DNA from: Lachnospiraceae bacterium
GTDB lineage: Bacteria > Bacillota > Clostridia > Lachnospirales > Lachnospiraceae
Direction: 5' to 3'
Assembly (NCBI GenBank): GCA_017436865.1
Contig: JAFSCH010000115.1
Span: 1-40,237, forward strand
Length of the DNA: 40,237 nt
Shown: one piece after another, positions 23,832-32,459 of the stretch
How positions within the stretch are numbered: position 1 is the first letter of the stretch
How the letters are laid out: the number at the start of each line of letters is the position of its first letter
The notes under the pieces: model-generated
What the model saw: the letters and a program-made list of their open reading frames with translations, nothing else
Database searches by the model: none
What the model was told of the DNA's origin: nothing
Made by a program: the position numbers and the translations under genes

Positions 23832-24746
23832 CTAAGCAACAATCTCCAGCCGTTCTCTATTCCTATCGTAACGATAAATATTGTAAGAAAGCCTGTCTAT
23901 CGGATCTACCTGTGTATTATTCACTTCTTTTACCAATTCTTTTAATCCTTCCATATCAGGTATTTCCACAGACGGTATAACAATAAGCTCATAGATTGAA
24001 GATGGTAGTACAATAAAATCTCCATCCAATTTTTCCGCTACATCCACCAGCGTTTCTTCTATTATTAATTGCGCCGCTCCATACTGGCTATTTTTATTAC
24101 GCAAGATATACATAGGGATAGGCATTTCTTCTGTTTCCCTGTCATCTATTTCTATAAATGCCTTCATTTCCTCTATGACAGAAGTCATATCCCGCAGCTC
24201 TGCTTTCTGCTTATCTTTCACATTCTGTAGAGCGCATTCATGAAGCGCGTCTTGTGTAATATTCCATAGTTTTAAATGTTCATTGCGTATAATAATGCTT
24301 CCAAATCCTTCCAGGTTTTCAGGTAGGAAACATCCCACATTTACATGATAGATAACAGATAAATCCAGCACTTCCATATGTGGTACAGCTTCTAGTAGCT
24401 CATGATTCTGTTCTGTATTAATCACCCTGAAAAACACATGTGTTTTCACTTTCTCCCAATCCATAAAGAATGAAATATTAATTGGCTTTTTAATAATCGC
24501 CTCTTTCACAGATTCCATCACTGTGGTAAGCAGCTCATCTAGTGTTTCTCTTCCATGCATAAAATTGTCATAATATGCTTCCATATAAATACATGGATAA
24601 ACATTAGTATTTTCTGTTTTTACACGAAGCCCCATACGATATTCACTATTATTCTTTAATGTCTTTGTTATTTCGAAAGCATATTCTTCACCCATACGCT
24701 CTTCCAAACTTCTTTTTACTAAATCCAAAAATTCTTCGTATATCAT
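23832..24746 (-). CDS. DUF5688-like protein
   Basis: A 304-residue protein of unknown function, similar to the C-terminal two thirds of the protein at 6053-7294 (shared: YPCIYMEAYYDNF, VFFRVINTEQNHELLEAVPH, LPSSIYELIVIPS, LSYNIYRYDRNRE). Start with GGAGG ahead. It is the last gene of the DUF932-DUF3848-YqaJ-RecT series in element 2. Here it stands alone, without the N-terminal helical domain that element 1 fuses to it. Confidence 0.78.
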   Translation of the reverse strand: MIYEEFLDLVKRSLEERMGEEYAFEITKTLKNNSEYRMGLRVKTENTNVYPCIYMEAYYDNFMHGRETLDELLTTVMESVKEAIIKKPINISFFMDWEKVKTHVFFRVINTEQNHELLEAVPHMEVLDLSVIYHVNVGCFLPENLEGFGSIIIRNEHLKLWNITQDALHECALQNVKDKQKAELRDMTSVIEEMKAFIEIDDRETEEMPIPMYILRNKNSQYGAAQLIIEETLVDVAEKLDGDFIVLPSSIYELIVIPSVEIPDMEGLKELVKEVNNTQVDPIDRLSYNIYRYDRNRERLEIVA

Positions 24747-24764
24747 CTACCTTTCCTCCGTTCC

Positions 24765-25556
24765 TTATGCAATGGCACTGTAATCCATCTCATTCACCAC
24801 TGAAAACATATCCTCTGAAATTTGCGACTTAATAGTTTCATCTGTTGATAATGCTCTCTGGAACTCTGTCATAATTGGCGCATATTTTAATGCCTGCTTA
24901 ATGACTGTTTTCTTTGCCATTTCCACATAATTTGTTTTCCATGGACTATATGACGAATCAAACGCCTTGGAATATGTCTTAGCAAAATTGTCCATATCAT
25001 TTTTACTCATAACAGAAAAACCATATCCCCCATTAACGGTTCTGAAAATCCCATAAAAACAGACCAACTCTCCCCTTTCTGAAAAAGCTGGTCTGTGAAT
25101 TAATTTTGGTTCTAATCCGTATTCATATTCAAATAAATCATTTTCATATACTTCCTGTGCCTGAATGGTCTGCATTTGTCCATTTCGATAAGCAAGGTCT
25201 ATCAGTCCTTTATATCCTATCTGAAACTGACATTCCATATTTCCTTTATTTTTATAAGGAATTAGGTAAGCTTGTCCTAATGGTGTATTCGGTTCTAAGC
25301 CAAGTTGTGCCGCATTTAATAACGCCGCAATAAATGACATTGGTGTGCATTGTTGTAATTGTGGTGTATTATTTAGCGCAGATAAAGCAATTCTTGTAAA
25401 TCGTTCCGGTGTCATCACTGCCGGCAATGCTTTCTTAATCTCTGGAGCCATTGCCTTTACCATATCAGGAATGCTCATATTTTTTGTAAGCTTCACATCC
25501 TTTTTCTCTGACTTTGCTTGCAGTTCTAATTCCTGCTTGATATTCACTTCACTCAT
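24765..25556 (-). CDS. recT: RecT single-strand annealing protein, element 2
   Basis: A RecT/Redbeta-type protein of 263 residues from the start at 25556 (MSEVNIKQEL), which has GGAGAG at suitable spacing; a start at 25571 has none. The family blocks are intact: PERFTRIALSALNN, AALLNAAQLGLEPNTPLGQAYLIP, CQFQIGYKGLIDLAYRN and SPWKTNYVEMAKKTVIKQALKYAP. It is very similar to the copy at 7296-8093. The partner nuclease gene upstream is interrupted by a stop codon, so RecT may work alone or with the YqaJ of element 1. Confidence 0.95.
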   Translation of the reverse strand: MSEVNIKQELELQAKSEKKDVKLTKNMSIPDMVKAMAPEIKKALPAVMTPERFTRIALSALNNTPQLQQCTPMSFIAALLNAAQLGLEPNTPLGQAYLIPYKNKGNMECQFQIGYKGLIDLAYRNGQMQTIQAQEVYENDLFEYEYGLEPKLIHRPAFSERGELVCFYGIFRTVNGGYGFSVMSKNDMDNFAKTYSKAFDSSYSPWKTNYVEMAKKTVIKQALKYAPIMTEFQRALSTDETIKSQISEDMFSVVNEMDYSAIA

Positions 25557-25573
25557 ATAATATCTCTCCATTT

Positions 25574-26503
25574 CTATGCTGCATTAATTTGAAATCTTCT
25601 GCTTCTAGTTACCTTACAATATTGGTCATATACCTCCGGCTGTTCTTCCTTTAGCCTCTTTGTATCAAGCCTTCTTGCCTCTGAAGACGTCCAAGAGATT
25701 CTATAATTATCTGCGGTTGCATACTCCGCATCTTGCATTTCAAGCTTTACCTGTTGCTCGATTGAATTCTTTTCCTGCTCCATTCGATTAATCAAATCAA
25801 CCAATTCTTCTCTCCGCTTTAAAAGTGATTGGAAACCATGCAGTTCAATCTGCCTCTTAGAATCCGACTGAAAATATAACTTTGCAATGATTTCTGAACA
25901 TCTTTCCGTTCCATCCGGTGCCGGAAGCACTTTGGCTAAAACATTGTCATTCCAGAATCGTTCTTCAATCGTAATCAGATACTGTATTAGCTCTTCATCA
26001 CGCTCAATTTTATGAACAATAAATTCTCTTCCATAAATAAGTGCTGCTATATACCAGCAATCAAAACCCGACACTGCTAAATAATGCTGTACCTGCATTT
26101 GATAATGTAACGGAATGTCCCCCTATTTCCACTTATCAGCTGAATATGGTGATACTGTCTTACATTCAAGCCCTGCTTTTTGCCCTACTATCAAACGGTC
26201 AAAATCCGCAAGCATAATCGGGTGTTCTTCATTTTGATATATGGCATTCGCTTTCCTTACCTTTAACCCTGTATTCTCCATAAATCTCTCTGCCACATAA
26301 TTTTCAAGATCTCTTCCCTGTCGCATACTCTCATTATCAAACTGCACGATTTCATCTGATATTTTATCCTGATATACTTCCATAGCACTTACATACGGAT
26401 TCATTCCAGTTATTGCTCCGGCATCTGTCCCTGTAATTCCTCTTTTTCTGTGTTTTAACCATTCATCTTTTTCAATATTATTAGTAGCAACAAGCTTTCT
26501 CAT
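25574..26503 (-). pseudogene. yqaJ: YqaJ nuclease gene with in-frame amber stop
   Basis: Reads as a YqaJ nuclease of normal length (309 codons, the same as the copy at 8111-9040) but has a TAG codon at 26123-26125. The frame is unbroken on both sides: SADKWK, stop, then GDIPLHYQMQVQHY, which aligns with NADKWKDGQVPMHYQIQCHHY in the intact copy. The N-terminal part keeps the motifs GITGTDAGAITGMNPY and AGLECKTV. No ribosome site precedes the possible restart ATG at 26098. It is therefore a recent point-mutation pseudogene, or a gene read through by amber suppression. Its start at 26503 lies inside the end of the upstream gene. Confidence 0.8.
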
Positions 26504-26846
26504 CGTACCCATTTCCCCTATTACTCTTCTTATTCTTCATGCAGATTTTGCTAACCTCTGATACGATACAGTCTTGTAATTCATATTCAAAAGAATCCTG
26601 TATCTTTAACCACTGGTCATAAAAATATGATAAAACACCCGGAACTTTTATCAATTCCTGCACCGTATCCATACTCATATCCTGGCTCATTTCCAACAAC
26701 ATTTCATATATACTGATTACACACACTATTCGATATGCTTCTTCCATAACCTCAGTAGCTTTTTTCTTTGATATATCTCTTTTAAAGCTCTGTAATTCCT
26801 TGGCAATCTTTCTTGTAAAGATACGCCTTTTTCTATTCAGTTCCAT
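26481..26846 (-). CDS. Small helical DUF3848-like protein
   Basis: A protein of 121 residues, helical, unknown function (TEVMEEAYRIVCVISIYEMLLEM, then LSYFYDQWLKIQDSFEYELQDCI). It resembles the N-terminal domain of the fusion protein at 6053-7294 in pattern. The start at 26846 has GGGAGG ahead and follows DUF932; its end overlaps the start of the YqaJ gene, so the two are translationally coupled. It may be a partner of the DUF5688-like protein. Confidence 0.65.
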   Translation of the reverse strand: MELNRKRRIFTRKIAKELQSFKRDISKKKATEVMEEAYRIVCVISIYEMLLEMSQDMSMDTVQELIKVPGVLSYFYDQWLKIQDSFEYELQDCIVSEVSKICMKNKKSNRGNGYDEKACCY

Positions 26847-26860
26847 AAAATTCCTCCCTG

Positions 26861-27790
26861 CTATGCACATAACATCTGATATGCCTTGTCTATCATTACA
26901 TTTCCATCCATTGTTCTGCTAAACAGATTTTCCTTATAATTTGAAGTTTTTCTCAATGGCTCTGAATGTGTTGCAAAATCAGATACCGCATTAATGAATC
27001 TATATCCATTCTTTTCAAGGCTCTTTAAATCCGGTGCATCAAAATATCTCATCTTCATATCTTCACGTAGTTTATTCATATTTCGAACCTGTTGAGCTGA
27101 TGTTCCATCTTCAATCGGAAGTAAAATCTGAATATAATCCATAACCTGCTTATCAGAAAGCTTCTTCATTCGCAGTTCATCAAATGCTACCCCAAGCTTA
27201 TCCATATAGTCCTGTGCCTTAAACAATGTATCTTGTGCTTCCTGAAGCTTACTCCTAATATCACCTGTATGTACCATAGTCCACGAACGTTTTGCTGTAG
27301 CAAGCGCCAAATTCAATGTATTATTACATACCACTCTGATTGGTGTCGCACATACCTTAACAGCTCCTGTTCCATCATGCGTATTAGAAAATACCAAATA
27401 CGGTGAAATCCTTTCGCCTGAAATAATATACTCTTGTGGCATTCTTGCCAGTAACCATACTTTTCTTCCATCCTGTAAAGAACCAGCCGTCTCATACTTA
27501 ACACCTTCTCCAAGTAAAGCATCCGTAAACGCAAATGCTTCCTCATTCTGAATCACCTTATATCTGTCTGTAACTACTCCAAGCACCTTACGGTCAGTAT
27601 TTCTTACATTGGCTTTATATCCCACAATCTCTTCATTTTTATTTGTATAAATTGGCTCCTGTTTTACTTTCCAGTTCAATCCGGCTAATATTAATGCGTC
27701 CTTTGAACTTGGTGCTTCTGACACCCTTTTTCCTAATCCATGCCATGGTGTCTCTCTAACATAAAATATTGTTTCTACTTCTGCTGCCAT
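26861..27790 (-). CDS. DUF932 / TIGR03299 protein, element 2
   Basis: A 309-residue DUF932-family protein, the counterpart of 9105-10037: TPWHGLGKRV, LLGEGVKYETAGSLQDGRKVWLLARMPQ, TPIRVVCNNTLNLAL and GYRFINAVSDFATHS. Start after GAGGAGG, inside the last codons of a 39-codon frame upstream. First large gene of the element 2 recombination operon. Function unknown. Confidence 0.92.
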   Translation of the reverse strand: MAAEVETIFYVRETPWHGLGKRVSEAPSSKDALILAGLNWKVKQEPIYTNKNEEIVGYKANVRNTDRKVLGVVTDRYKVIQNEEAFAFTDALLGEGVKYETAGSLQDGRKVWLLARMPQEYIISGERISPYLVFSNTHDGTGAVKVCATPIRVVCNNTLNLALATAKRSWTMVHTGDIRSKLQEAQDTLFKAQDYMDKLGVAFDELRMKKLSDKQVMDYIQILLPIEDGTSAQQVRNMNKLREDMKMRYFDAPDLKSLEKNGYRFINAVSDFATHSEPLRKTSNYKENLFSRTMDGNVMIDKAYQMLCA

Positions 27791-27894
27791 TCTAAATCCT
27801 CCTCTATCTCTTCATCATTCACTTTAAATATTTTTGCAATAATGTCCTCAATCATCTTTTTTCCTATACGAATTACAAATTGAATTTCTATCAT
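27775..27894 (-). CDS. Short protein overlapping the DUF932 start
   Basis: A 39-codon frame with AAGGAGA ahead of its ATG. It encodes an acidic helical peptide (MIEIQFVIRIGKKMIEDIIA, ending EEDLEWQQK). Its end overlaps the DUF932 start by 16 bases, so it may act as a coupling leader for that gene. No family recognised. Confidence 0.5.
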   Translation of the reverse strand: MIEIQFVIRIGKKMIEDIIAKIFKVNDEEIEEDLEWQQK

Positions 27895-27907
27895 CTGCTG
27901 TCTCTCC

Positions 27908-27985
27908 TTACACTGCACGTTTCTTTCTTAATTCAAATATCACCACCACGATCAGTTTCAGTGCCGCCATAACAATGCGCTCCAT
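27908..27985 (-). CDS. Hydrophobic micropeptide
   Basis: A 25-codon frame with GGGGGTGA ahead of the ATG. The product (MERIVMAALKLIVVVIFEL, then RKKRAV) is a single membrane segment with a basic tail. It is followed at once by the 39-codon frame and DUF932. It could be a small membrane peptide or a translated leader; it is too short to classify. Confidence 0.45.
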   Translation of the reverse strand: MERIVMAALKLIVVVIFELRKKRAV

Positions 27986-28004
27986 TCTAATTCACCCCCT
28001 TAAT

Positions 28005-28029
28005 TAAAAACAAGAAGGCTATACCTTCT
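28005..28029 (-). terminator. Terminator after radC
   Basis: AGAAGG (28013-28018) pairs with CCTTCT (28024-28029), followed by TGTTTTTAATT on the minus strand, directly after the radC stop. Confidence 0.75.
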
Positions 28030-28032
28030 CAT

Positions 28033-28476
28033 TTACGCTGCCAATAATTCATTTTCCAAAAAGCTGAAATACTTGTCCCCCTCTCCTATAATAATATGGT
28101 CTTTTACTTCAATGCCTAACAGCCTACCTATCTTTAACAGCCTTTTGGTCTGAAGCTCATCTAATTTGCTAGGAACTGCTTCTCCTGATGGATGTGTATG
28201 GAACACAATAATGCCATTTGCATTCGTCAGCATTGCAGTTTTAAATATCTCCGGAATACCAAATAAACATGTATTGGATGTTCCTATTCCTACGATTTCA
28301 ATATTTGTAGGCTTCATTGCAGAATTAACACAGCACACCACAATATATTCCCTGTCTGATTCTCCGATTATTTTCTTCACTAGCTGCACCGCTTTTAGTG
28401 GTATATTCAACATCTCACCCCCATAATCAATTTCATTTTCCTTTACCACTTGTAATCTAACAATTGGTATCTTCAT
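28033..28476 (-). CDS. radC: RadC-like JAB/MPN domain protein
   Basis: A 147-residue protein consisting of the RadC JAB1/MPN (JAMM) metal-binding domain. The motif HTHPSGEAVPSKLD supplies the H-x-H and Asp ligands, and Glu lies in ANGIIVFHTH-adjacent strand region; DHIIIGEG follows. It lacks the N-terminal HhH part of chromosomal RadC, as is usual for phage and plasmid versions near recombination or antirestriction genes. A single gene with terminators on both sides. The true substrate of RadC proteins is not established. Confidence 0.88.
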   Translation of the reverse strand: MKIPIVRLQVVKENEIDYGGEMLNIPLKAVQLVKKIIGESDREYIVVCCVNSAMKPTNIEIVGIGTSNTCLFGIPEIFKTAMLTNANGIIVFHTHPSGEAVPSKLDELQTKRLLKIGRLLGIEVKDHIIIGEGDKYFSFLENELLAA

Positions 28477-28501
28477 GTTATCAGCTCCTTCCTTGCGTTT
28501 A

Positions 28502-28534
28502 TATAAAAGAATGGCAGGACTAACGCCCTGCCAT
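28502..28534 (-). terminator. Terminator of the WYL operon
   Basis: ATGGCAGG/CCTGCCAT, a perfect 8-bp stem (28511-28518 with 28527-28534), followed by TCTTTTATAT on the minus strand. It marks the end of the five-gene operon 33424-28640. Confidence 0.85.
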
Positions 28535-28639
28535 GTATCATAGATATAGTATATAATTATATAATCTTCCTTTTTCTAAATGCTCTCGTAACATATATTT
28601 TATTCTGTCATCTATTAAACAGAAACCTGCAAATCAGTT

Positions 28640-29680
28640 TTATGCCATCGCATTATTAAAACCTTTCTGCTTTAAAATATCTTCTACCTCATGTAAGGTC
28701 TTTTCTGCTTCTTGTGCATTAACTTCATTCAGTCTTTCTCCTTCTGTCTGTATAACTAATGAAACTCGACACATTTTATATAACAGACTTACTAAAAGTG
28801 CTGCATTTTCAAAGCATAACTTTTCTTCTTCGGTAAAAGTATTCCAATCTGTTTTTTCTCTAATATCCACAATTATTTCCATTTTGGCTAAATGCTTCTT
28901 ATAAATCTCATTTGCACTTGACAGTACTCTGTTATACATACTTGAGGTAATATATAATTTCTTTAAATAGGAGCATATTTCATTTATATCTTTCTCTGTT
29001 TTTTGCATTTGTTCGTATGCTTTATCAGCTTTACTGTGCATGCTTTCTCCCGAAAAATTAAAAATCAATCCTCCCACAAGTAGACCAACTCCAAGAGTAG
29101 TTACTCCTAATATAGTGGTTCCTAATGCAATCCCACCACCTCCTGCTGCTATTGCACCACCGCCTAAAGCTGCTAGCGTTGCGTTAGTCGCTGCTATACC
29201 TGTAAGACTTGCAATAGATGTTCCTGTCGACGCAACTCCTACTGCCATCACCGCAGAGGTTGTAGCTCCTGCTGCCGCAAATCCACCAGCAGTTCCCATC
29301 GCTGCACCACTCAATCCGCCTAATAAAATACTCGCTCCTAATGAAACCTTTTTGAGTTCTTCTGGATCATATTCAGGAATTTCTATCTTCTCCATATTAT
29401 AATTTTTGAATTCTGGTCTATTTTGCACTTTTTCTATATAATCTGAAAAAGTTTTAAAACTATCGAGAATTTCCAATTCTTCTTTTCCTAATTTATCCAT
29501 CTGTTTTGTAGTTTTATCATTATTTTCCTTTAACCTCTCAAGATTCCTATTATGTCGTTCTTCCGTATTCTTCATACTATCATTGGCTTGTTTCATCTTC
29601 ACCGCTCCGTGAACGGCTGCTCCTGTCCCTACTGCTCCTGCAATTCCCGCAGCAACACCTAAAACTAATGGTAATGGCAT
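28640..29680 (-). CDS. Glycine-zipper membrane protein (possible pore-forming effector)
   Basis: A 346-residue protein. The N-terminal hydrophobic Gly/Ala stretch (VLGVAAGIAGAVGTGAAV) is followed by a coiled coil (residues about 35-75). A long Gly/Ala/Ser-rich hydrophobic region (about 110-208: GGLSGAAMGTAGGFAAAG, ALGGGAIAAGGGGIALG, LGVGLLVGGLIF) and a helical C-terminal domain (KTDWNTFTEEEK) come next. That C-terminal piece is shared with the protein at 31617-32459 (NDWKTFSEEDK). Glycine-zipper segments of this size insert into membranes. It is the last gene of the WYL operon, and its ribosome site lies inside the end of the preceding gene. Effector function is inferred. Confidence 0.72.
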   Translation of the reverse strand: MPLPLVLGVAAGIAGAVGTGAAVHGAVKMKQANDSMKNTEERHNRNLERLKENNDKTTKQMDKLGKEELEILDSFKTFSDYIEKVQNRPEFKNYNMEKIEIPEYDPEELKKVSLGASILLGGLSGAAMGTAGGFAAAGATTSAVMAVGVASTGTSIASLTGIAATNATLAALGGGAIAAGGGGIALGTTILGVTTLGVGLLVGGLIFNFSGESMHSKADKAYEQMQKTEKDINEICSYLKKLYITSSMYNRVLSSANEIYKKHLAKMEIIVDIREKTDWNTFTEEEKLCFENAALLVSLLYKMCRVSLVIQTEGERLNEVNAQEAEKTLHEVEDILKQKGFNNAMA

Positions 29681-29681
29681 A

Positions 29682-29948
29682 TTATAACCCTCCTCTTTTT
29701 TGCTTTTGTATTATTAATAATTTACATTGCTCATAATTTTTAAGTTCATACTCATCTTTAGTCATAATACTTTTAAAGAAAATATCATAACATTCATCAA
29801 CTCTACATAATAAAGGTCTGCTAGTATAGACACTGCATAAGTCGTCTTTAAGGTATATACATGTTCCATCACCTCTATCCAATTCTCGATACAAATCTGA
29901 TTTATCAAGATTTCTACAACATTCTCCGCATTTATTACATTGAAACAT
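29682..29948 (-). CDS. YkgJ-type CxxCxxCC cysteine-cluster protein
   Basis: An 88-residue protein with the cysteine cluster of the YkgJ/UPF0153 family: CNKCGECCR at the N-terminus, then CIYLKDDLCSVYTSRPLLCR and a later single Cys. These bind zinc or an Fe-S cluster; the function is unknown. Its start overlaps the stop of the HNH-membrane gene by one base, and its end carries the ribosome site of the glycine-zipper gene. Such tight packing implies it works with its neighbours. Confidence 0.85.
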   Translation of the reverse strand: MFQCNKCGECCRNLDKSDLYRELDRGDGTCIYLKDDLCSVYTSRPLLCRVDECYDIFFKSIMTKDEYELKNYEQCKLLIIQKQKRGGL

Positions 29949-31612
29949 TACTCAAACACCAACCTATTGTTTTTGTCTTCCATAAAATCATCAAAATTTC
30001 CTTCCCATGGAATATTAATGCCAACCAATTCAATCACATTTTTTAGACGTTTATTGAGCTCCATTTCATCTATCCCCTGCGAAATGAATTCCTCCATCTT
30101 CATATACAGTGAAACTTCTTCTTGGAATTTATCTACATCGATTTTCATTAACTCTGCTGCATACTTCTCAATATATCGTGCCTGCTCACTGTAATAATGT
30201 GTCATAGTGCTCATTGTAGGAACCTCATTCAATTTTTTTACAACATTCTTTATTAATGAGCTTCTATCTATTAATAGCAAAAGTGTACAACTTAGTATTC
30301 CTGTTACTAATGTACCACAAAATGTCTGTACTATATCTCCTACTATCGGAATCTCTGCTACCGATGTTGTCTCAATCAATTCCATTACAATAGAACCTGT
30401 CACAACACTTGCGCCAGTCGCTATAACAACTGTAGCCGCTTTTACTCTATCACCTAACAATAAATCATCAGGATTAAACAAAATTATATCTAATGCTCTT
30501 ATTGTCGATGCGTATGTTTCTCTGATTATTTTTATAGTGTTCTTTGCTGTTGTAAAAAACACATTACAAAGAGTTGTTGTAATACTTGATAAAGCCCCTG
30601 CTATAAAACCTTCTCCCAATACAGCTATTGCTTCTTTGTATTTCTGTCTCGCTTTTTCTACTCCTTTCTTTACACCTTGAACAATCGCTAGATATATCTT
30701 CTCTAAGTTGAATTCTTCATCTTCTTTCTGTGCTAATTCTTCTTTAACAGCAAACCACACTTCCATAAACACAAATCCAAATAACTGCCTAACTCCCATC
30801 TTGACTCCGAGTTTTCCCGCTGCCTTAGCCGTATCTTTTACAAAACTAGGACTTGTATAATAAGCTCTTGCAAGCTTCGATTCATAGGCTTTTCTTGCCT
30901 TTTCATCCTTTTCATGCATTAGCTCTGGATTTATCTCATTCAATTTTTCTAATTTATTTAGTTCTTTTCGCTCTTTATCGGTAAGTGTTTGTTGCTCTTT
31001 TAGCTCTTGTATTCTACGATTCCTTTCCTCCTCATTCTTTTCTATTCTAGCCAGAAAATCATCTATAGAGTACTTATTCATTGATTTATTAATACTTTCA
31101 TTTGTAGGTTGCAAATTCACATCTGCATTAGCCAAATCTACACCATTAAGGCCTGCCAGTATTCTTCCGGAATCATCATGAATTTCTTTAGCCGAAATAA
31201 CATGATCTAAATTACTCTTTTCGTTGCGTGTCATCATTTTTCCAGTATAAGCATCTTCCAACATACCAGCTTTTCGTGCTTCACTCACCTTAGCATTTTT
31301 AGCAATATATCGTTCATCTGAATGATATTCTCTTGAAATGTCCTTGTCATATAAGCGATGCTCCTGAAATGCTTTGGCGTTCTGCGCATTTTTATATGTA
31401 AGCTCACTTCCTTCTTTCACAGCCTCTCTTACATTATGAATTGTATCTACATCTCCACCTAAACGATCAGATATAATAAAATCCAATCCAAACGAAGTAA
31501 TGATACTTTCAACAATTACCTTTTCATACTGCTGAAAAATACTTTTAAAAATATTTTCTTCTGGCTCAATTGTAAAATTGTCTGCCACCTTATTTGCAAA
31601 TTCGATTCCCAT
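29948..31612 (-). CDS. HNH nuclease-like protein with C-terminal membrane domain
   Basis: A 554-residue protein from the start at 31612 (MGIEFANKVAD), which has AAAGGAG eight bases ahead; the upstream reading overlaps the previous gene. Residues 117-176 look like an HNH module: DAYTGKMM, the Asp-His in NLDHVIS (136-137), then VNLQPTNESINKSM with the conserved Asn residues. A charged coiled coil follows (about 185-265). The second half has several hydrophobic segments (GFIAGALSSITTTLCNVFF, VVIATGASVVTGSIVMEL, FCGTLVTGILSCTLLLLI). A membrane-tethered nuclease is an unusual combination and fits a conflict-system effector. Activity is inferred. Confidence 0.75.
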   Translation of the reverse strand: MGIEFANKVADNFTIEPEENIFKSIFQQYEKVIVESIITSFGLDFIISDRLGGDVDTIHNVREAVKEGSELTYKNAQNAKAFQEHRLYDKDISREYHSDERYIAKNAKVSEARKAGMLEDAYTGKMMTRNEKSNLDHVISAKEIHDDSGRILAGLNGVDLANADVNLQPTNESINKSMNKYSIDDFLARIEKNEEERNRRIQELKEQQTLTDKERKELNKLEKLNEINPELMHEKDEKARKAYESKLARAYYTSPSFVKDTAKAAGKLGVKMGVRQLFGFVFMEVWFAVKEELAQKEDEEFNLEKIYLAIVQGVKKGVEKARQKYKEAIAVLGEGFIAGALSSITTTLCNVFFTTAKNTIKIIRETYASTIRALDIILFNPDDLLLGDRVKAATVVIATGASVVTGSIVMELIETTSVAEIPIVGDIVQTFCGTLVTGILSCTLLLLIDRSSLIKNVVKKLNEVPTMSTMTHYYSEQARYIEKYAAELMKIDVDKFQEEVSLYMKMEEFISQGIDEMELNKRLKNVIELVGINIPWEGNFDDFMEDKNNRLVFE

Positions 31613-31616
31613 AGGC

Positions 31617-32459
31617 TTACTCCTTTGTAGCAAAGAAATAAGGAACTTCGTTTTCAATAAAATCCATAGCCATTTCGGATAAATTTCCATTTCTATCAAC
31701 TAACGGTAATTCTATTATTTCTTGTACTCTTAATACTGCTTTCAACATATTAACAACAGCTCTTTTATCTTCTTCTGAAAATGTTTTCCAATCGTTTGTA
31801 TTTTTCAAAATCATTTTCAATTCGGTGTTTGCACAACCTACTAGTCTTTTTTGTTTCTCCAGTACTAGCAATAATTTTTCGACAGCCTTATAAATCCACT
31901 TAAGTTCCTTAATCTGTTCTTTCGATAATGTTTCCATTTCTTTTGCATTCTCTAATCTTTTATTCGCATAATTTATCAAGTTCCAATCCAGTAACAAAGC
32001 TGGTCCTCCTACATGCGGATATATTGTTTTTTCTCCATTATTCCTTTTATACCTATCAAATTCTGCATGAATTGCCCATAGATATAAAACATTTTCACTG
32101 TCTTCTGAATCCTCCCTTGCTCTTTTTACCATCGCATCTATCTTCAATATCAATTCTCTAGTAGTGTCTTGACATCCTTGTTTTTTTATACTGCTACTTT
32201 CAATATCTATATTGTCAATCAATGAATAATATTTTAGGAATTCCTCAATTTCTATTGTGCAAGTACTTAATTTCATTCTTCCAAACTGCTTTAATAAAGC
32301 TATATTTTTTTCCTCTTGTTCACTATATTCTTTTAAAATTCTTTCTTCTATTTCTTTTGTCTGTTTATCCAAACTATTTGCTCTCAGCCTATTTGCTACT
32401 GCTCCACCAATTCCTGCAATTACTAATCCTTTTGGTGAATAACCTCTTACTACTTTCAC
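31617..32459 (-). CDS. Helical coiled-coil protein related to the glycine-zipper protein
   Basis: A 280-residue protein with a short hydrophobic N-terminus (GLVIAGIGGAVANRL), a coiled coil (KQTKEIEERILKEYSEQEEKN) and a helical C-terminal domain (ILKNTNDWKTFSEEDKRAVV) shared with 28640-29680 (IREKTDWNTFTEEEKLCFE). It has no large zipper region, so it might be the inactive or controlling partner of that protein. It starts at GTG overlapping the WYL stop (GTGA) and ends four bases before the next start. Function unknown. Confidence 0.7.
   Translation of the reverse strand: MKVVRGYSPKGLVIAGIGGAVANRLRANSLDKQTKEIEERILKEYSEQEEKNIALLKQFGRMKLSTCTIEIEEFLKYYSLIDNIDIESSSIKKQGCQDTTRELILKIDAMVKRAREDSEDSENVLYLWAIHAEFDRYKRNNGEKTIYPHVGGPALLLDWNLINYANKRLENAKEMETLSKEQIKELKWIYKAVEKLLLVLEKQKRLVGCANTELKMILKNTNDWKTFSEEDKRAVVNMLKAVLRVQEIIELPLVDRNGNLSEMAMDFIENEVPYFFATKE

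Noticed and set aside
25574-26512. Frameshift or two separate genes in the YqaJ region
   Set aside because: Both parts are in the same frame and separated by a single TAG; alignment with the intact copy is continuous, and no ribosome site precedes the second part.
28033-28476. Chromosomal full-length RadC
   Set aside because: Only the JAB/MPN domain is encoded (147 residues); the HhH part is absent, as in mobile-element versions.
29040-29402. Plus-strand hydrophobic frame opposite the glycine-zipper gene
   Set aside because: It is the antisense shadow of the Gly/Ala-rich codons of the minus-strand gene and has no start signal.
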